NCBI GenBank assembly: GCA_016784735.1
Contig: JADHUC010000003.1
Coordinates: 50,557 to 114,556 of the forward strand
Direction of reading: 5' to 3'
Source: Pirellulaceae bacterium
GTDB lineage: Bacteria; Planctomycetota; Planctomycetia; Pirellulales; Pirellulaceae
DNA: 64,000 nt
In this document: piece after piece, positions 24,790 to 34,803 of the stretch
Numbering within the stretch: position 1 is the first letter of the stretch
Layout: each line of letters starts with the position of its first letter
Notes under the pieces: generated by a model
The model's database searches: none
What the model was told of the DNA's origin: nothing
Seen by the model: the letters and a program-made list of their open reading frames with translations, nothing else
Position numbers and translations under genes: made by a program

Positions 24790-27189
24790 ATGAAGAAACA
24801 TATGACTCGTCTGATTTGTGTGGGAACTGTGCTATTGGCCAACGCGAGCATCGCACGTGCGGCCGGGAGTGAATTGGTCATCGCGTCCAATGGCAGGGCC
24901 AGGGCCATCATCGTCGTCTCGGCCCAGGCGGAAAGCCATGAGAAACAAGCGGCGGATGATTTGGCGAAGTATATCGGGCTGATGTGCGGGGCTCAGCCCA
25001 AGATCGCGAATACCCAAGAGGCCATCGCCGCCGCCATGGCGGGCAAGACGCCGGTTCTGGTCGTGGGTCAGGAGGCCCTCAAGGCAAAGCCGGAACTTCG
25101 TGGTGTGCTCGGCCGTGTGCTCAAGAGGAAGCCGCACCTGCGGACCGATGGGATCGTGCTCCGACGTGAGGGCAATCGTGTGTACCTGGCCGGCAACAAC
25201 GAGATGAGTCACTACTTTGCCGTCGCCGAATTATTGCGCCGTTGGGGCTGCCGCTGGTACATGCCCACCGACTTCGGCGAGTGCATCCCGGAACAGCGGA
25301 ATCTGACGATTGGCGAGTTGGACTATGCGTATTCTTCGCCCTTCGAAATCCGCTCGTACTGGATCTCCTGGCTGGGCGACAACACCGGGGCCGCCGAGTT
25401 CCAGAAACGCAACATGATGACCGGCCGCAGCGACATGCCGCCCACCGGCCACGCATTGGGCAAGTACACCAAGGGCCTCGGCAAGGGCACATTCAACTTT
25501 CCCATCACCGACCCGAAGACCGCCCAGCACGTGGCCGAGCAGGTCGAGAAGAAGTATGCCGATGGCGGCGCGTTTTCGCTGGGCATGGAGGACGGATCGT
25601 ACGATTCGAACTATCGCGGGGATGTGAAATTGATGAAGCTGCAGTGGGACAAGTACTTCATGCGCTGGTCCGTAACCGATCCGATGCTGGAGCTGTATAA
25701 CAACGTGGCCCGCATTCTTCAGAAAGAACATCCCCGCAGCAGAGGGAAGATCGGTTTTCTGGCTTACGCCAACATGACCATACCGCCGGTGCGTGACATG
25801 GCGGCTGAGCGGTCGTTGTACTGTGAGCTGGCGCCCATTGACATCGACCCGAATCACGGCATGGACGATCCGCAATCGCCGCCGCGGCACGAATACCGGG
25901 ACATAATGTACGCGTGGGCGAAGATCATGCAGGGCCGGCTGTGCATCTACGATTACGACCAGGGAATGCTGGTCTGGCGCGACATACCCAACCCTTCGCA
26001 CCAGTCGTTCCGGCAGGACGTGAAGCACTATCAGAAGGCCGGCATCCTGGGCGTGAACACCGAGAGCCGAAACGCGATCGCGACGACGTTCCTGAACCTG
26101 TATCTACGGGCCCGGCTGTTGTGGAACCCGGACGAAGACGTGGACGCGCTCTTGGCAGACTTCTACGCGAAGTTCTACGGCCCCGCCGCCGAGCCGATGA
26201 GTGAATACTGGTCGGCGGTCTTCAAGGCATGGGAAGACACGATCGTCACGGAGCATGAACACTTTGTCGCCCCGGCCATCTACACGCCCGAGCTTCTGGC
26301 CGTACTGGCCAAGAATCTGCGAGAGGCCGAAGGGATCATCAATGGCGTCAAGGTCCAGGGCCGAGCGCTGACCCGGAACGAGCAGCTCTACATACAACGC
26401 ATGAGGTTCACTCGCTTCAGTCACGACATCACCGCCGGCTACATGTCGATGGTCCGGGCAGCCGCCACCGATTGCGACTATGCCAAGGCCGTCGCTGCAG
26501 GTGAGCGGGCGTTGGCCATCCGTGAGCAACTCACGGACATGAACGGTACGTTCACTACGTACCGAAGATACAAGGTGGAAGATCGCGGCTACGCCTGGTG
26601 GCCGGGCGAGGTACGGCAGTATCGGGAACTGCTTCCTCTGATCAATGGCACCCAGGGCAAGCTCATCGCAAAGCTGCCCATCGACTGGGCCTTCCACCGC
26701 GATCCCGAACGCAAGGGTCTCGCGCGAGGCTACCACGCGAAGCCGGTGGATCTTTCACACTGGAACGAACACAAAGACGAATACGACCTGGACAGCCTCA
26801 AAGACTATCCCGTCGACCAGTGGGAGATGTTGCGAGCCGACCTTTATGCGCAGGCCCAGGGAATCCGCCATCCCGATCGGCAGAGCTTCTTGGGCGACAT
26901 GTGGTATCGCACTGACGTGGAACTCACCGCCGACCACGCGCGGGGCGCCGTGCACGTTCGCTTCCCCGGTGTGTTCAACGAATGCTGGCTCTATGTGAAT
27001 GGCCGGGAGGTGGCCCACCGTGAGCAGGGCAAACTGTATTGGCTGAACGATTACCGCTTCGAGTGGGATGTGGACTTGGCCGGCAAGCTCAAAGCGGGAA
27101 AGAACACACTTACCCTGCGCTGCAATTGCGAACACCATTTCGGAGGCATGTTCCGCCGTCCGTTTGTGTACCGAAAGACCACTCCGTGA
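24790..27189 (+). CDS. secreted DUF4838 (alpha-glucuronidase-like) protein
   Basis: A 799-aa exported protein starting at ATG 24790, with a weak ribosome site. After the signal peptide (LICVGTVLLANASIARA) comes the alpha-glucuronidase N-terminal-like domain (HEKQAADDLAKYIGLM; VLVVGQEALKAKPEL; DGIVLRREGNRVYLAGNNE). The DUF4838 barrel follows (HYFAVAELLRRWGCRWYMPT, TDPMLELYNNVARIL, ILGVNTESRNAIATTFLNL). The last 130 residues look like a galactose-binding beta-sandwich (VHVRFPGVFNECWLYVNGR; LKAGKNTLTLRCNCEHH). The family is predicted to act on uronic-acid-containing glycans; catalysis is unproven. Single-gene transcript by position. Confidence 0.88.
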   Translation: MKKHMTRLICVGTVLLANASIARAAGSELVIASNGRARAIIVVSAQAESHEKQAADDLAKYIGLMCGAQPKIANTQEAIAAAMAGKTPVLVVGQEALKAKPELRGVLGRVLKRKPHLRTDGIVLRREGNRVYLAGNNEMSHYFAVAELLRRWGCRWYMPTDFGECIPEQRNLTIGELDYAYSSPFEIRSYWISWLGDNTGAAEFQKRNMMTGRSDMPPTGHALGKYTKGLGKGTFNFPITDPKTAQHVAEQVEKKYADGGAFSLGMEDGSYDSNYRGDVKLMKLQWDKYFMRWSVTDPMLELYNNVARILQKEHPRSRGKIGFLAYANMTIPPVRDMAAERSLYCELAPIDIDPNHGMDDPQSPPRHEYRDIMYAWAKIMQGRLCIYDYDQGMLVWRDIPNPSHQSFRQDVKHYQKAGILGVNTESRNAIATTFLNLYLRARLLWNPDEDVDALLADFYAKFYGPAAEPMSEYWSAVFKAWEDTIVTEHEHFVAPAIYTPELLAVLAKNLREAEGIINGVKVQGRALTRNEQLYIQRMRFTRFSHDITAGYMSMVRAAATDCDYAKAVAAGERALAIREQLTDMNGTFTTYRRYKVEDRGYAWWPGEVRQYRELLPLINGTQGKLIAKLPIDWAFHRDPERKGLARGYHAKPVDLSHWNEHKDEYDLDSLKDYPVDQWEMLRADLYAQAQGIRHPDRQSFLGDMWYRTDVELTADHARGAVHVRFPGVFNECWLYVNGREVAHREQGKLYWLNDYRFEWDVDLAGKLKAGKNTLTLRCNCEHHFGGMFRRPFVYRKTTP

Positions 27190-27299
27190 GTCATGTGTTC
27201 CGCTTTCGCGACTCTGAGCCAACAGTTAGAATACAGGAGGGACCGAAAACACCCGTGTGCGGCTTCGACGCCTACCAACGGCATACGAGGAGACACATT

Positions 27300-27494
27300 A
27301 TGGCCGAACACAAAACGGCGGACATAGACGAAGCTCTGACACTCGAACAGCGTCGTGCTTTCATGGGGCTGCCTCTTGAGGAGCGCCGCCGCCGGATGGC
27401 CGAGCAAGCGGACGGGATGCTGGAACACTACGAAGCGAAACAGGCCGCGGCCGACCGACAGCACTGGCAAGAAGGAGACATTGTCGAGTCCTAG
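27300..27494 (+). CDS. small acidic protein, probable antitoxin partner of MazF
   Basis: A 64-aa protein. ATG 27300 has GAGGAG eight bases before it. The sequence is helical and charged (LEQRRAFMGLPLEERRRRMAEQ; MLEHYEAKQAAADRQHWQ), as expected for a short antitoxin C-terminal tail, but no DNA-binding domain is evident. Its stop codon lies inside the start of the MazF-like gene, giving a 14-base overlap. The antitoxin call is from position and size. Confidence 0.7.
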   Translation: MAEHKTADIDEALTLEQRRAFMGLPLEERRRRMAEQADGMLEHYEAKQAAADRQHWQEGDIVES

Positions 27495-27849
27495 CAGCCC
27501 GCCGATTCCGAGACGCGGCGAAATCTGGCTGGTCAGCTTTGATCCCACCGTCGGCACGGAAATCCGCAAGACGCGTCCGGCAATTGTGGTTAGCTCTGAT
27601 GCCGTGGGCCGCCTGCCGATCAAGCTCGTTGCCCCGCTCACAGACTGGAAGCCCCGCTACGCACCCAACGTCTGGCACGTGCGCATCGCCCCGGACGGCG
27701 CAAACGGCTTGGCTAAGCCGTCCGCCGTTGATGTCTTGCAGATGCGAGGGATGGACACCGTGCGATTCGCGCGACGGTTGGGCGCGGTCTCGCCGGAAGT
27801 GATGGAGGAAATCATCTTGGCCATCGGTGCTGTCGTCGAGTACCCATGA
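27481..27849 (+). CDS. mazF: MazF/PemK-family toxin
   Basis: A 122-aa protein using a TTG start at 27481 with AAGGAG just upstream; no ATG is available close to the domain. Family marks are clear: RRGEIWLVSFDPTVG, IRKTRPAIVVSSD, and SAVDVLQMRGMDTVRF with the conserved Ser and Gln. MazF toxins are endoribonucleases that cut mRNA at short sequences and are held inactive by the antitoxin encoded just upstream. The frame upstream of 27481 is antisense-like and rejected as coding. Coupled to the antitoxin gene by overlap, so toxin synthesis probably depends on antitoxin translation. Confidence 0.88.
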   Translation: MSSPSSPPIPRRGEIWLVSFDPTVGTEIRKTRPAIVVSSDAVGRLPIKLVAPLTDWKPRYAPNVWHVRIAPDGANGLAKPSAVDVLQMRGMDTVRFARRLGAVSPEVMEEIILAIGAVVEYP

Positions 27850-27952
27850 AGCACGCCCGCGACGGATCATGAAGGTCGAGTGCAGGTCGTGGGCGCAATT
27901 AGACAGGCCAGGTATCAGGCAATTCGGCACCAATACTTATCCGGGGGGCACA

Positions 27953-28102
27953 ATGAACTTCGTCAAGGCTGGCGTCATCGTCGTCTTATTGTCTGCGGTT
28001 TCATGGCAGTCCACCAATGCGGGCCTTTGTGCCGAGGACAAGTCGTGCAAGGTGTTTCTCTGTGGGTATGACAAGGAAGCGTTCCTGAGGGGGCCGGAAT
28101 AG
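27953..28102 (+). pseudogene. short secreted ORF, probably truncated remnant
   Basis: A 49-aa frame with ATG 27953 after GGGGGGCACA. It begins with a convincing signal peptide (AGVIVVLLSAVSWQSTNAG) followed by only some 25 residues (KSCKVFLCGYDKEAFLRGPE) before the stop. KVFLCGYDKEAF looks like the first strand and helix of a larger domain. The palindromic repeat element starts 23 bases downstream, so the gene may have been cut by its insertion. It could also be a real short exported peptide. Confidence 0.45.
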
Positions 28103-28124
28103 AGCGTTGGCTGCCGGTTTTGGG

Positions 28125-28343
28125 GATGCGGGTGTCGGGTGTCAGTTGTCAGTTGTCAGGTGTCAGGTGTCAGGTGTCGGGTGTCGGGTGCTGGGCGTTT
28201 GGTGCTGGGTCCTGACTACTGAGTACTGCGCACTGGGCACTGGGCACTGAGTACTGGGTACTGAGTACTGGGTGTCGTGGCGTGCCCCGACACCGTCTTC
28301 CCCGCACCCTCTTGCCCGACACCTGACACCCGACACCCGCATC
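28125..28343. repeat. composite intergenic repeat with perfect terminal inverted arms
   Basis: Arms of 21 bp at 28125-28145 and 28323-28343 are exact reverse complements (GATGCGGGTGTCGGGT at the left end). The left two-thirds is filled with GTCAGGTGTC-type and CACTGGGCACTGAGTACT-type degenerate tandem units; the right part is GC-rich CCCGACACC. No coding frame is credible here. It fills most of the 360-base gap before the 2107-aa gene. Confidence 0.85.
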
Positions 28344-28462
28344 TCGCATCCCGCCCCCCGGAAACCCTTGCATCAATTCGATAGAACACTGCATAATCAG
28401 GGTGGTCTTGTGCAATTCCAGGGCATTGCCGGGACAATTCTGTTCTGAGGAAATGTATCGCA

Positions 28463-31400
28463 ATGTCCAGGATGATCTGCACGTTGGTCGTGGTTTTTCT
28501 TGTCTGGTCGTCGATTTCTGCGAGAGCCGACGCTGCAAACACTAGGCTCGACCAGGGGTCCGGAGTGTTGGCTGTCAGCGAAGACGGGGCCGCGACCGGT
28601 TCGTGGCGGATTACAGGCCCCGGTGACGTACTGCCGCAGGATTGCTTGCTTAGAACGGCTGCGGATGGGCCTTGCCTGATTCGTCTGCCCGAAGGAACAT
28701 TGCACCTGGGAGCGAATTCGCAGGCACGATGGGATTTCTCTGCCCGGCAGGTAACGATCCACTGGGGACGAGCGTTGCTGTCAACCGGACACCAGTCAGG
28801 CTGGTCACTGGCTGCCGACACCTTGCTGGCTACGCCAGCGGCGAACTCGGTGGTGGAAGCGACCGTCGACAGCTCGTCTGCTCCTGCGCTGGCACTCATG
28901 GCCGGATCGGTCCGTGTTTCCTCTGCGGATGGCGACATCCAGGACTTCACAGGACCGGCTACGATCACCCTAGACGCCCAGCGCGGAGCCTTGTCATCCC
29001 GACCGCTCGCCCAAACGGACCGCGAACGTATCGCGGCCTGGACAGCCGTATGTCGGCAGTCTCAGGGTCTGGGACAACTGATGATCAAGGATGCACAGAG
29101 CGATTCGCCCGTGCGTTTGAACGTCGCCCGTTATCATGTGCATGTGGTGATTCAGCCGCCTGTGGCGCTGGTGCAAATCGACCAGTCGTTCTACAACCCG
29201 TTCAACAGTCAGCGGGAAGGGCAATTCGTTTTCAACTTGCCCCACGGAGCATCGGTCAGCCGTTTCGCCATGTACGTCACGCCGACGGAATTGATCGAAG
29301 GCGAACTGATCGAGCGGCAGCAGGCATCGCAGATCTACCAGACGATCGTCAACCGCCGGCGGGACCCCGCGATCCTGGAACAGATCGGCGATAATCTGTT
29401 CAAAATGCGGGTCTTCCCGATCTTCGCCAGGGACGAAAAGCGGATTCTCTTGGACTATACGCTGCCACTGGAGTCGGTGGCTGGCACGTATCAATTTCGA
29501 TTGCCTCTGTTGTCGGATTTGGAGCCGGTCTGGGATTTCCGAATCACGGGCACCATTCGCGGAGCGATTCCCAAAGCGTCCATCACTAGCGCGTCACATC
29601 CGAATCTGATCTTCCAGGACCGCGAGGACGGGTCCGTCAGGCTGGCGTTTCACAAGCAGAACTACCAGCCGGAAACGGACCTGGTACTGAGCTTCGCCAA
29701 GCAGGCGGATCGCCCACCCGCATTGCGTAGCTACGTCGTCAAGCCGGTATCGAAGCAACGCAACAAGCGAGGCAAGAAGGCAAAGAAAAGAGAGATGTAC
29801 TTTCTGGCCGAGGTCCCGCCCCTTCCATCCGCGGCAGAACCGCCGCCAGTCGATGTGTTGCTGGTAGCGGATACTTCGTCCAGCGTCAAGGATCTGCAAC
29901 CCGTACGCCGCGCAGTGCACCAAGTGGTCCGGAGCCTTCGGCCGGAGGACCGTGTGCGTTTGGTATGTGCCGACGTCGCCGTGCGCCCCTTGCACGAAGG
30001 CTGGCTGACGCCCCAGGGGCCCGACGCAAATCGCTTGGCGCAGGCGCTTCGAAGTTTGGATCAGGAGTTCTCGTTGGGTGGGACGGATCTGGACAGTTGT
30101 CTGCGCGAGGCGGTACAGGCCTTCGAGGATCAAGCGAACCGGCGACGGCTCGTCATTTACGTGGGCGATGGCGGTGACCAGTTCGGCCAGGCTCAACGGA
30201 TCTTGCCCGATTGGCTCAAAGAGACGGGGGCCGTTTTGGTCGGCCTTGCCGTGCAGCGTGCCGAGCATCCCGTGGCAGACCTGAAATCGCTCGCTTCGGC
30301 AAGTGGCGGGCTGTGGTTCGATTTGACCGGCGACGTGCGCGGGCAGCGTGCGCTGTTCCAATGGCTGTTGGCCGGACTGCCTTCGCCGGAGATGGTCCAG
30401 CAGGTCACCATCGGCGGGGCAAAGTCCGACGACTTGTATTGGCCAGCGGCCTGGATCCCCGGCGAGCCACTGTTTGTGTACGGCCGGATGTCGCAGAGCC
30501 AGCAAGTGAAGCTCGCGATCAGACTCGGCCGCGGCTCGAACGCGGTGACGAAGCATTGGATCTTGTCCAACACCGAACAGGCAGATGATGTGTTCGTGGG
30601 CCGGCTTTGGGCGCAACGGCGTCTGGAGCAACTGCGGCGTTTGGACCCGGACAAGAAGGATGTGCGCGAGCAGATCATTGCCCTTTCGCAGGAGTGGAGT
30701 TTGCTGTCGCCGCACACGGCCTTTCTGGTGCTGGAAAGCGAATCGGACTACGAGCGATGGAATATCGACCGGCTGGTCCGCCACCGCTACTGGAAGCCGG
30801 CCGACTCGCTAACCACGGAACCGCTCCCGCGAGACTGGCTGGCCGCGGTAACGCCCTCCAGGCAGCCTCGCACGTCCGACGACGAATTCCAGGAGGCTCT
30901 GGAGACTGCGGGCAAGGCACTGGAGAAAGACGACTTGTCGAAAGCAAGCAGGTTACTGCGCGGGGTGGCCAGTTCGCGACAGGCCGTCGCGTCCAAAGAA
31001 TACGCGCAGTTGGAACGACAGGTTCGCGAGCGTCAGCGGTCGCAAGCTTTGGAGCAGTCGCAGAAGTCGCCTCACAGGCTGTTGGACCTCGGCTTGCTGA
31101 GGGCTCGGTGGGATCTCCGGCCAAGTGTGCTACCGTTGGTTGGTTCGACGTTTCGTGCGAGCCCCGAGTTTCTCCGCCGCCATCCGCACGCAGAAGCGTT
31201 ACTGAAAGAAATCAGCCCAAGCTCGCTGGCAGACGGTCGTACTCTGGAACAGCTTGCGTTGACGCTGGCGGAATTGACCGGAGCGAACGTAGCGTTGGAC
31301 AGAAGGGCGCTGGACGATGTCGGTATTAGTGTCGATACGCGGATTGGCCGGGAGCCCCGGCGAGCAGACTCGATGGATCCCTTCGGTGCAGGCGCTCCGG

Positions 31401-34400
31401 CCGCCCCAGTCAATCCCTTTGGTGGCGATGATCCATTTGCCGACAATCCGCCGCGTGCTCAGGCCGTTCGCACGACTGCGCCCGAGGTTCAACCGGACGG
31501 GCGCAGCGTGGGACGTTTGTCGCTGCGGAGTTGCGTGCGGCATCTTCTGCGGCCGCTCGAGTTGGTGCTGATCGAAGAGCCTCATCGATTGCTCATCACC
31601 ACGCCCGAAGAAGCGGAGGGACGGCTGACCACCGAGGTCTACCCGGTGGCGGACCTGTTGTATACGGACCGCGTCGCACCGTTGGCGTCGTTGAACGATC
31701 CCTACATGGACCGCCTGGAAACTGCCCGCAAACGCATCAATGCCAAACTGAAACGAACGACGACCCTCGAATACATGGAAGCGCCGCTGGAGGAAGTGGC
31801 TGCCAACCTGTCAGAACTGCTGAACGATGTCGTGTTGCTGGACGAAAGGGCGCTGGACGATGTGGGCATCGGAACGGACACGCCAATCACGGCCATGTAT
31901 CGAGACGTCCCGGCGAAAGAGGCATTGCGGTGGGTCCTTGACGATCTGGAGTTGACTTTCGCGATTCAGGACGAAGCATTGGTCATAACCACTCCTGAAG
32001 AAGTCGAAGACCGAATGGAGGTACGCCTACACTCGGGTCGCGGCGTCCTGTACGAATTCCCGGCAGACACCTGGCCGGCTACTAGGCCCCCGTGGTTTGG
32101 ATCTCCCATGATGGGATTCGGCGGAGGTGCCATGGGCGGTGGCATGGGCATGGGTGGCATGGGTATGGGGGCGGGCGGAGCGGCCCGCGCCGGATTCGGC
32201 GGTGGGATGGGCGGCATGGCCAGCGGTGCTGCTGGGGCGATTTCGGGATCAGGCATAGGACTTTCCAGCGGCGGAGATGCCGGGCAAGGGACTGTCTCGG
32301 GAGGCGAATCACCGGCGAGCTCCGAATCTGATATCGTAGCCGACGCCGCTACTTCGGAGGTGTCCGAGCAGCAATACAGCTATGACACGGACAGCATCAT
32401 CGATCTGGTAACCACAACGATCGAGCCTCAAGGCTGGGATGAAGTGGGTGGACCTGGCAGCGTCGAGTTCTTCCCGAATACGCTCGATTTCGTATTCGCT
32501 CAAACCGCCCGAGTTCACGACGAGGTGGAAGCTCTGTTCGAACGATTGAAGTCGATGCCGCCACAGGTGGGCGACAAGCTCAATGCCCGTCCTGCGACAG
32601 TCCATTCGTTCACGCAGGACAGCCCCGGCCTTGCGGACTTCGATACTCTGATCGATTTGATCTCGTGCACGGTCGGGCCGCAAACATGGGACACGGTCGG
32701 CGGCCCCGGCAGCATCGAGGCGGAAGTTGTTCGCATGGCACTGATCGTCTCTCACACCGCAGACATGCACGGCGCAGTTTCGCGGTTACTGACCTTGTTC
32801 CGCCGCAGCCGTTACGAGTCTGTGCATAGGAGCCGGCCTTGGGAGACGGCTATGCTGGGTATGGCGCGCCGTGTGGATGGCGCGCCGAGCATCCCAGATC
32901 TGTACACATCGGGGCTTCTCTCGGAACTGCCTCAACCGGAACCTAAGGAACTGAATTTGCTCGGCGTCCGGCACGACCCGGCTGCGGGGCGGTGGCGGTG
33001 GCGCAGGACAGGGTCTGACGGCACGCAGGAGGAGTTCTCCATCCACCGTGCAGGTAGTCGCTTGGAGTGCCGGTTGCCGCATTGCACCTTACGGACCGAA
33101 GGCGACAGGACAGCCATCGGCTGGACGGGCCTCGAACTGGTCGAACACAGTGTCGGTGCCGAGGCGTTTCGCCAGATTCTGGACATACAACTGCCTTGGC
33201 TACCACACCGGACCAATCGTGAAATTGCTCGTCTATTTGAGGTGACCGCGGACGCGCCCGCGAACGAGGTGCCCAAACGAGATGAGGATCTCGTGTGGCT
33301 TCGACTGAAGCCCAACGGTGTTCCCCCCGGCGCCGGCACGTATCTCCAGATCGGGTATGCGAAAAATGACGGCCAGGCAACGGCCTGGGAAGCTTATGTC
33401 GACAGCAACCTGACCGCGCGGGTCCGGTTTGCCGATCGTAGTGACAACGGACCGCTACCAGAATTCCGAGTAGCTGTTTTGGAGGACGGGGAAGGTCGCG
33501 AGTTGGCTCGCTGGGAGCTGGTCGGGTCGGATGTGAACGTTGCCCAGATCTCCGAGCTGACAACAGGATGGGACGGCTACCTGCACTTGGATCTTCGCGC
33601 GCAAGAAGCCACGCTTGACGCCCCGCTGGCGGAATCCCTGGCAGCAATGCGCCAATTCGATTGGAACGAAGCTGCGCAGCGATTAAACCGTCTGCCCGAG
33701 GATCGCGCGGCTCATCCCTTGGTCCGGCTGCTTGATGCATGGATCCAGGAGAACGATCCCCGGCTCGGATCTGCTGAACACAAGCTGGCTCAGCTTTCCG
33801 AGGTCATGCAAAGCGGCCTACCGGACGTGGTACGCTGCGTTTCGCAGGACGCTTTTCCTTCGCTGTCGGACGAACAGTTGTATGCGCTCCTCGTGTTGCG
33901 GCCCGAGGCCGAGCGGTCGGGCGAGGATTGCCGTAGGTTGGCCCAAGTGGCCGCGGCACTGGACGAACGAGAGGACGCCCTGCGGCACGCCGAACGGGCT
34001 TCGGCTTTGGGAGTCGATGCCGACCACAAGACCGCGCTCGAACGGATGCGCGTCGAACTGTTGCTGGGCCTGGGCCTGGCAGCCCACGCAACTGCTGCAG
34101 CCGAAGCATGGGCGTCGGGCGAAAGCACGGGGCCGGATGACCTTGCGGCTATGGCCGAGATCCTTGCCCGATACGCTCAACGAGAACCGGCAGAACGTCT
34201 CTTCCGTGCGGCGTTGGCAAACGACGAACTGGCGCCTACTGCCCGTTATCGGCTTCTGCTCCGCTGGTCTGTCGCGCGCCAGGGCGTCGGACGGTGCGAG
34301 AAGCTACTGGAAGCGGCCGAACTCCATCCGTCCGATTCACGGCAACGTCGCGATTGCCTACGAGCTTTGCGCACGGAACTCAAGACCACCGCGCACGCCG

Positions 34401-34786
34401 CGACGGCAGGCCAGTTGGCTTCGATGACCGAGGACGCTGAACTGACTGCCGAATTACATCTCCGGCAGGCCGAACTGACCAGCGATGCGAAGCTCGCGGC
34501 GGACTTGGCCTGGAAGGTCTACGAGTCGGGCCGACTGGGTGATGGGCGACTCGGCTGGGCCACCCGTGTCTGGAACCGAGCCGAAGAGGCGTCACGAGTG
34601 ATTCAAGCATGCGAGCAACTGCTCCGCGAGGGCCGAACTCTGCCCCCCGCCATAGCAGAACAACTGGTCCGGGCCTATCGCGATGCTGGCCGCAACAAGG
34701 AAGCAGATCGCGCCGCAAGCCGCGAAGATACCACCCTCGATCCATTATCCACACAACAGCCACGACCGACGGGAGGTTTCTTCTGA
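28463..34786 (+). CDS. giant FecR/VIT/VWA/TPR secreted protein
   Basis: A 2107-aa exported protein; the ATG at 28463 has only a distant GAGG. Signal peptide: ICTLVVVFLVWSSISARA. Residues about 30-170 are FecR-like (LPEGTLHLGANSQARWDF; ALALMAGSVRV). About 205-340 is a VIT domain (VVIQPPVALVQIDQSFYNPF; GQFVFNLPHGASVSRF). About 466-625 is a von Willebrand A domain with a full MIDAS (DTSSS, GGTD, VGDGGD). Two duplicated modules follow: ALDDVGISVDTRIG / ALDDVGIGTDTPIT with LLITTPEEAE / LVITTPEEVE; and WDEVGGPGSVEF / WDTVGGPGSIEA with an IDLV or IDLI lead, all of secretin/STN-like flavour. A Gly/Met-rich linker lies at about 1212-1270. The last 400 residues are TPR-like helices. Likely a surface or periplasmic scaffold; function unknown. 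Confidence 0.85.
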   Translation: MSRMICTLVVVFLVWSSISARADAANTRLDQGSGVLAVSEDGAATGSWRITGPGDVLPQDCLLRTAADGPCLIRLPEGTLHLGANSQARWDFSARQVTIHWGRALLSTGHQSGWSLAADTLLATPAANSVVEATVDSSSAPALALMAGSVRVSSADGDIQDFTGPATITLDAQRGALSSRPLAQTDRERIAAWTAVCRQSQGLGQLMIKDAQSDSPVRLNVARYHVHVVIQPPVALVQIDQSFYNPFNSQREGQFVFNLPHGASVSRFAMYVTPTELIEGELIERQQASQIYQTIVNRRRDPAILEQIGDNLFKMRVFPIFARDEKRILLDYTLPLESVAGTYQFRLPLLSDLEPVWDFRITGTIRGAIPKASITSASHPNLIFQDREDGSVRLAFHKQNYQPETDLVLSFAKQADRPPALRSYVVKPVSKQRNKRGKKAKKREMYFLAEVPPLPSAAEPPPVDVLLVADTSSSVKDLQPVRRAVHQVVRSLRPEDRVRLVCADVAVRPLHEGWLTPQGPDANRLAQALRSLDQEFSLGGTDLDSCLREAVQAFEDQANRRRLVIYVGDGGDQFGQAQRILPDWLKETGAVLVGLAVQRAEHPVADLKSLASASGGLWFDLTGDVRGQRALFQWLLAGLPSPEMVQQVTIGGAKSDDLYWPAAWIPGEPLFVYGRMSQSQQVKLAIRLGRGSNAVTKHWILSNTEQADDVFVGRLWAQRRLEQLRRLDPDKKDVREQIIALSQEWSLLSPHTAFLVLESESDYERWNIDRLVRHRYWKPADSLTTEPLPRDWLAAVTPSRQPRTSDDEFQEALETAGKALEKDDLSKASRLLRGVASSRQAVASKEYAQLERQVRERQRSQALEQSQKSPHRLLDLGLLRARWDLRPSVLPLVGSTFRASPEFLRRHPHAEALLKEISPSSLADGRTLEQLALTLAELTGANVALDRRALDDVGISVDTRIGREPRRADSMDPFGAGAPAAPVNPFGGDDPFADNPPRAQAVRTTAPEVQPDGRSVGRLSLRSCVRHLLRPLELVLIEEPHRLLITTPEEAEGRLTTEVYPVADLLYTDRVAPLASLNDPYMDRLETARKRINAKLKRTTTLEYMEAPLEEVAANLSELLNDVVLLDERALDDVGIGTDTPITAMYRDVPAKEALRWVLDDLELTFAIQDEALVITTPEEVEDRMEVRLHSGRGVLYEFPADTWPATRPPWFGSPMMGFGGGAMGGGMGMGGMGMGAGGAARAGFGGGMGGMASGAAGAISGSGIGLSSGGDAGQGTVSGGESPASSESDIVADAATSEVSEQQYSYDTDSIIDLVTTTIEPQGWDEVGGPGSVEFFPNTLDFVFAQTARVHDEVEALFERLKSMPPQVGDKLNARPATVHSFTQDSPGLADFDTLIDLISCTVGPQTWDTVGGPGSIEAEVVRMALIVSHTADMHGAVSRLLTLFRRSRYESVHRSRPWETAMLGMARRVDGAPSIPDLYTSGLLSELPQPEPKELNLLGVRHDPAAGRWRWRRTGSDGTQEEFSIHRAGSRLECRLPHCTLRTEGDRTAIGWTGLELVEHSVGAEAFRQILDIQLPWLPHRTNREIARLFEVTADAPANEVPKRDEDLVWLRLKPNGVPPGAGTYLQIGYAKNDGQATAWEAYVDSNLTARVRFADRSDNGPLPEFRVAVLEDGEGRELARWELVGSDVNVAQISELTTGWDGYLHLDLRAQEATLDAPLAESLAAMRQFDWNEAAQRLNRLPEDRAAHPLVRLLDAWIQENDPRLGSAEHKLAQLSEVMQSGLPDVVRCVSQDAFPSLSDEQLYALLVLRPEAERSGEDCRRLAQVAAALDEREDALRHAERASALGVDADHKTALERMRVELLLGLGLAAHATAAAEAWASGESTGPDDLAAMAEILARYAQREPAERLFRAALANDELAPTARYRLLLRWSVARQGVGRCEKLLEAAELHPSDSRQRRDCLRALRTELKTTAHAATAGQLASMTEDAELTAELHLRQAELTSDAKLAADLAWKVYESGRLGDGRLGWATRVWNRAEEASRVIQACEQLLREGRTLPPAIAEQLVRAYRDAGRNKEADRAASREDTTLDPLSTQQPRPTGGFF

Positions 34787-34803
34787 GGACTCGGCACGGC
34801 AGG

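Noticed and set aside
28125..28343. Possible CRISPR array
   Set aside because: Repeat units are short, variable and without spacers, and the ends form one inverted repeat; no cas gene is present.
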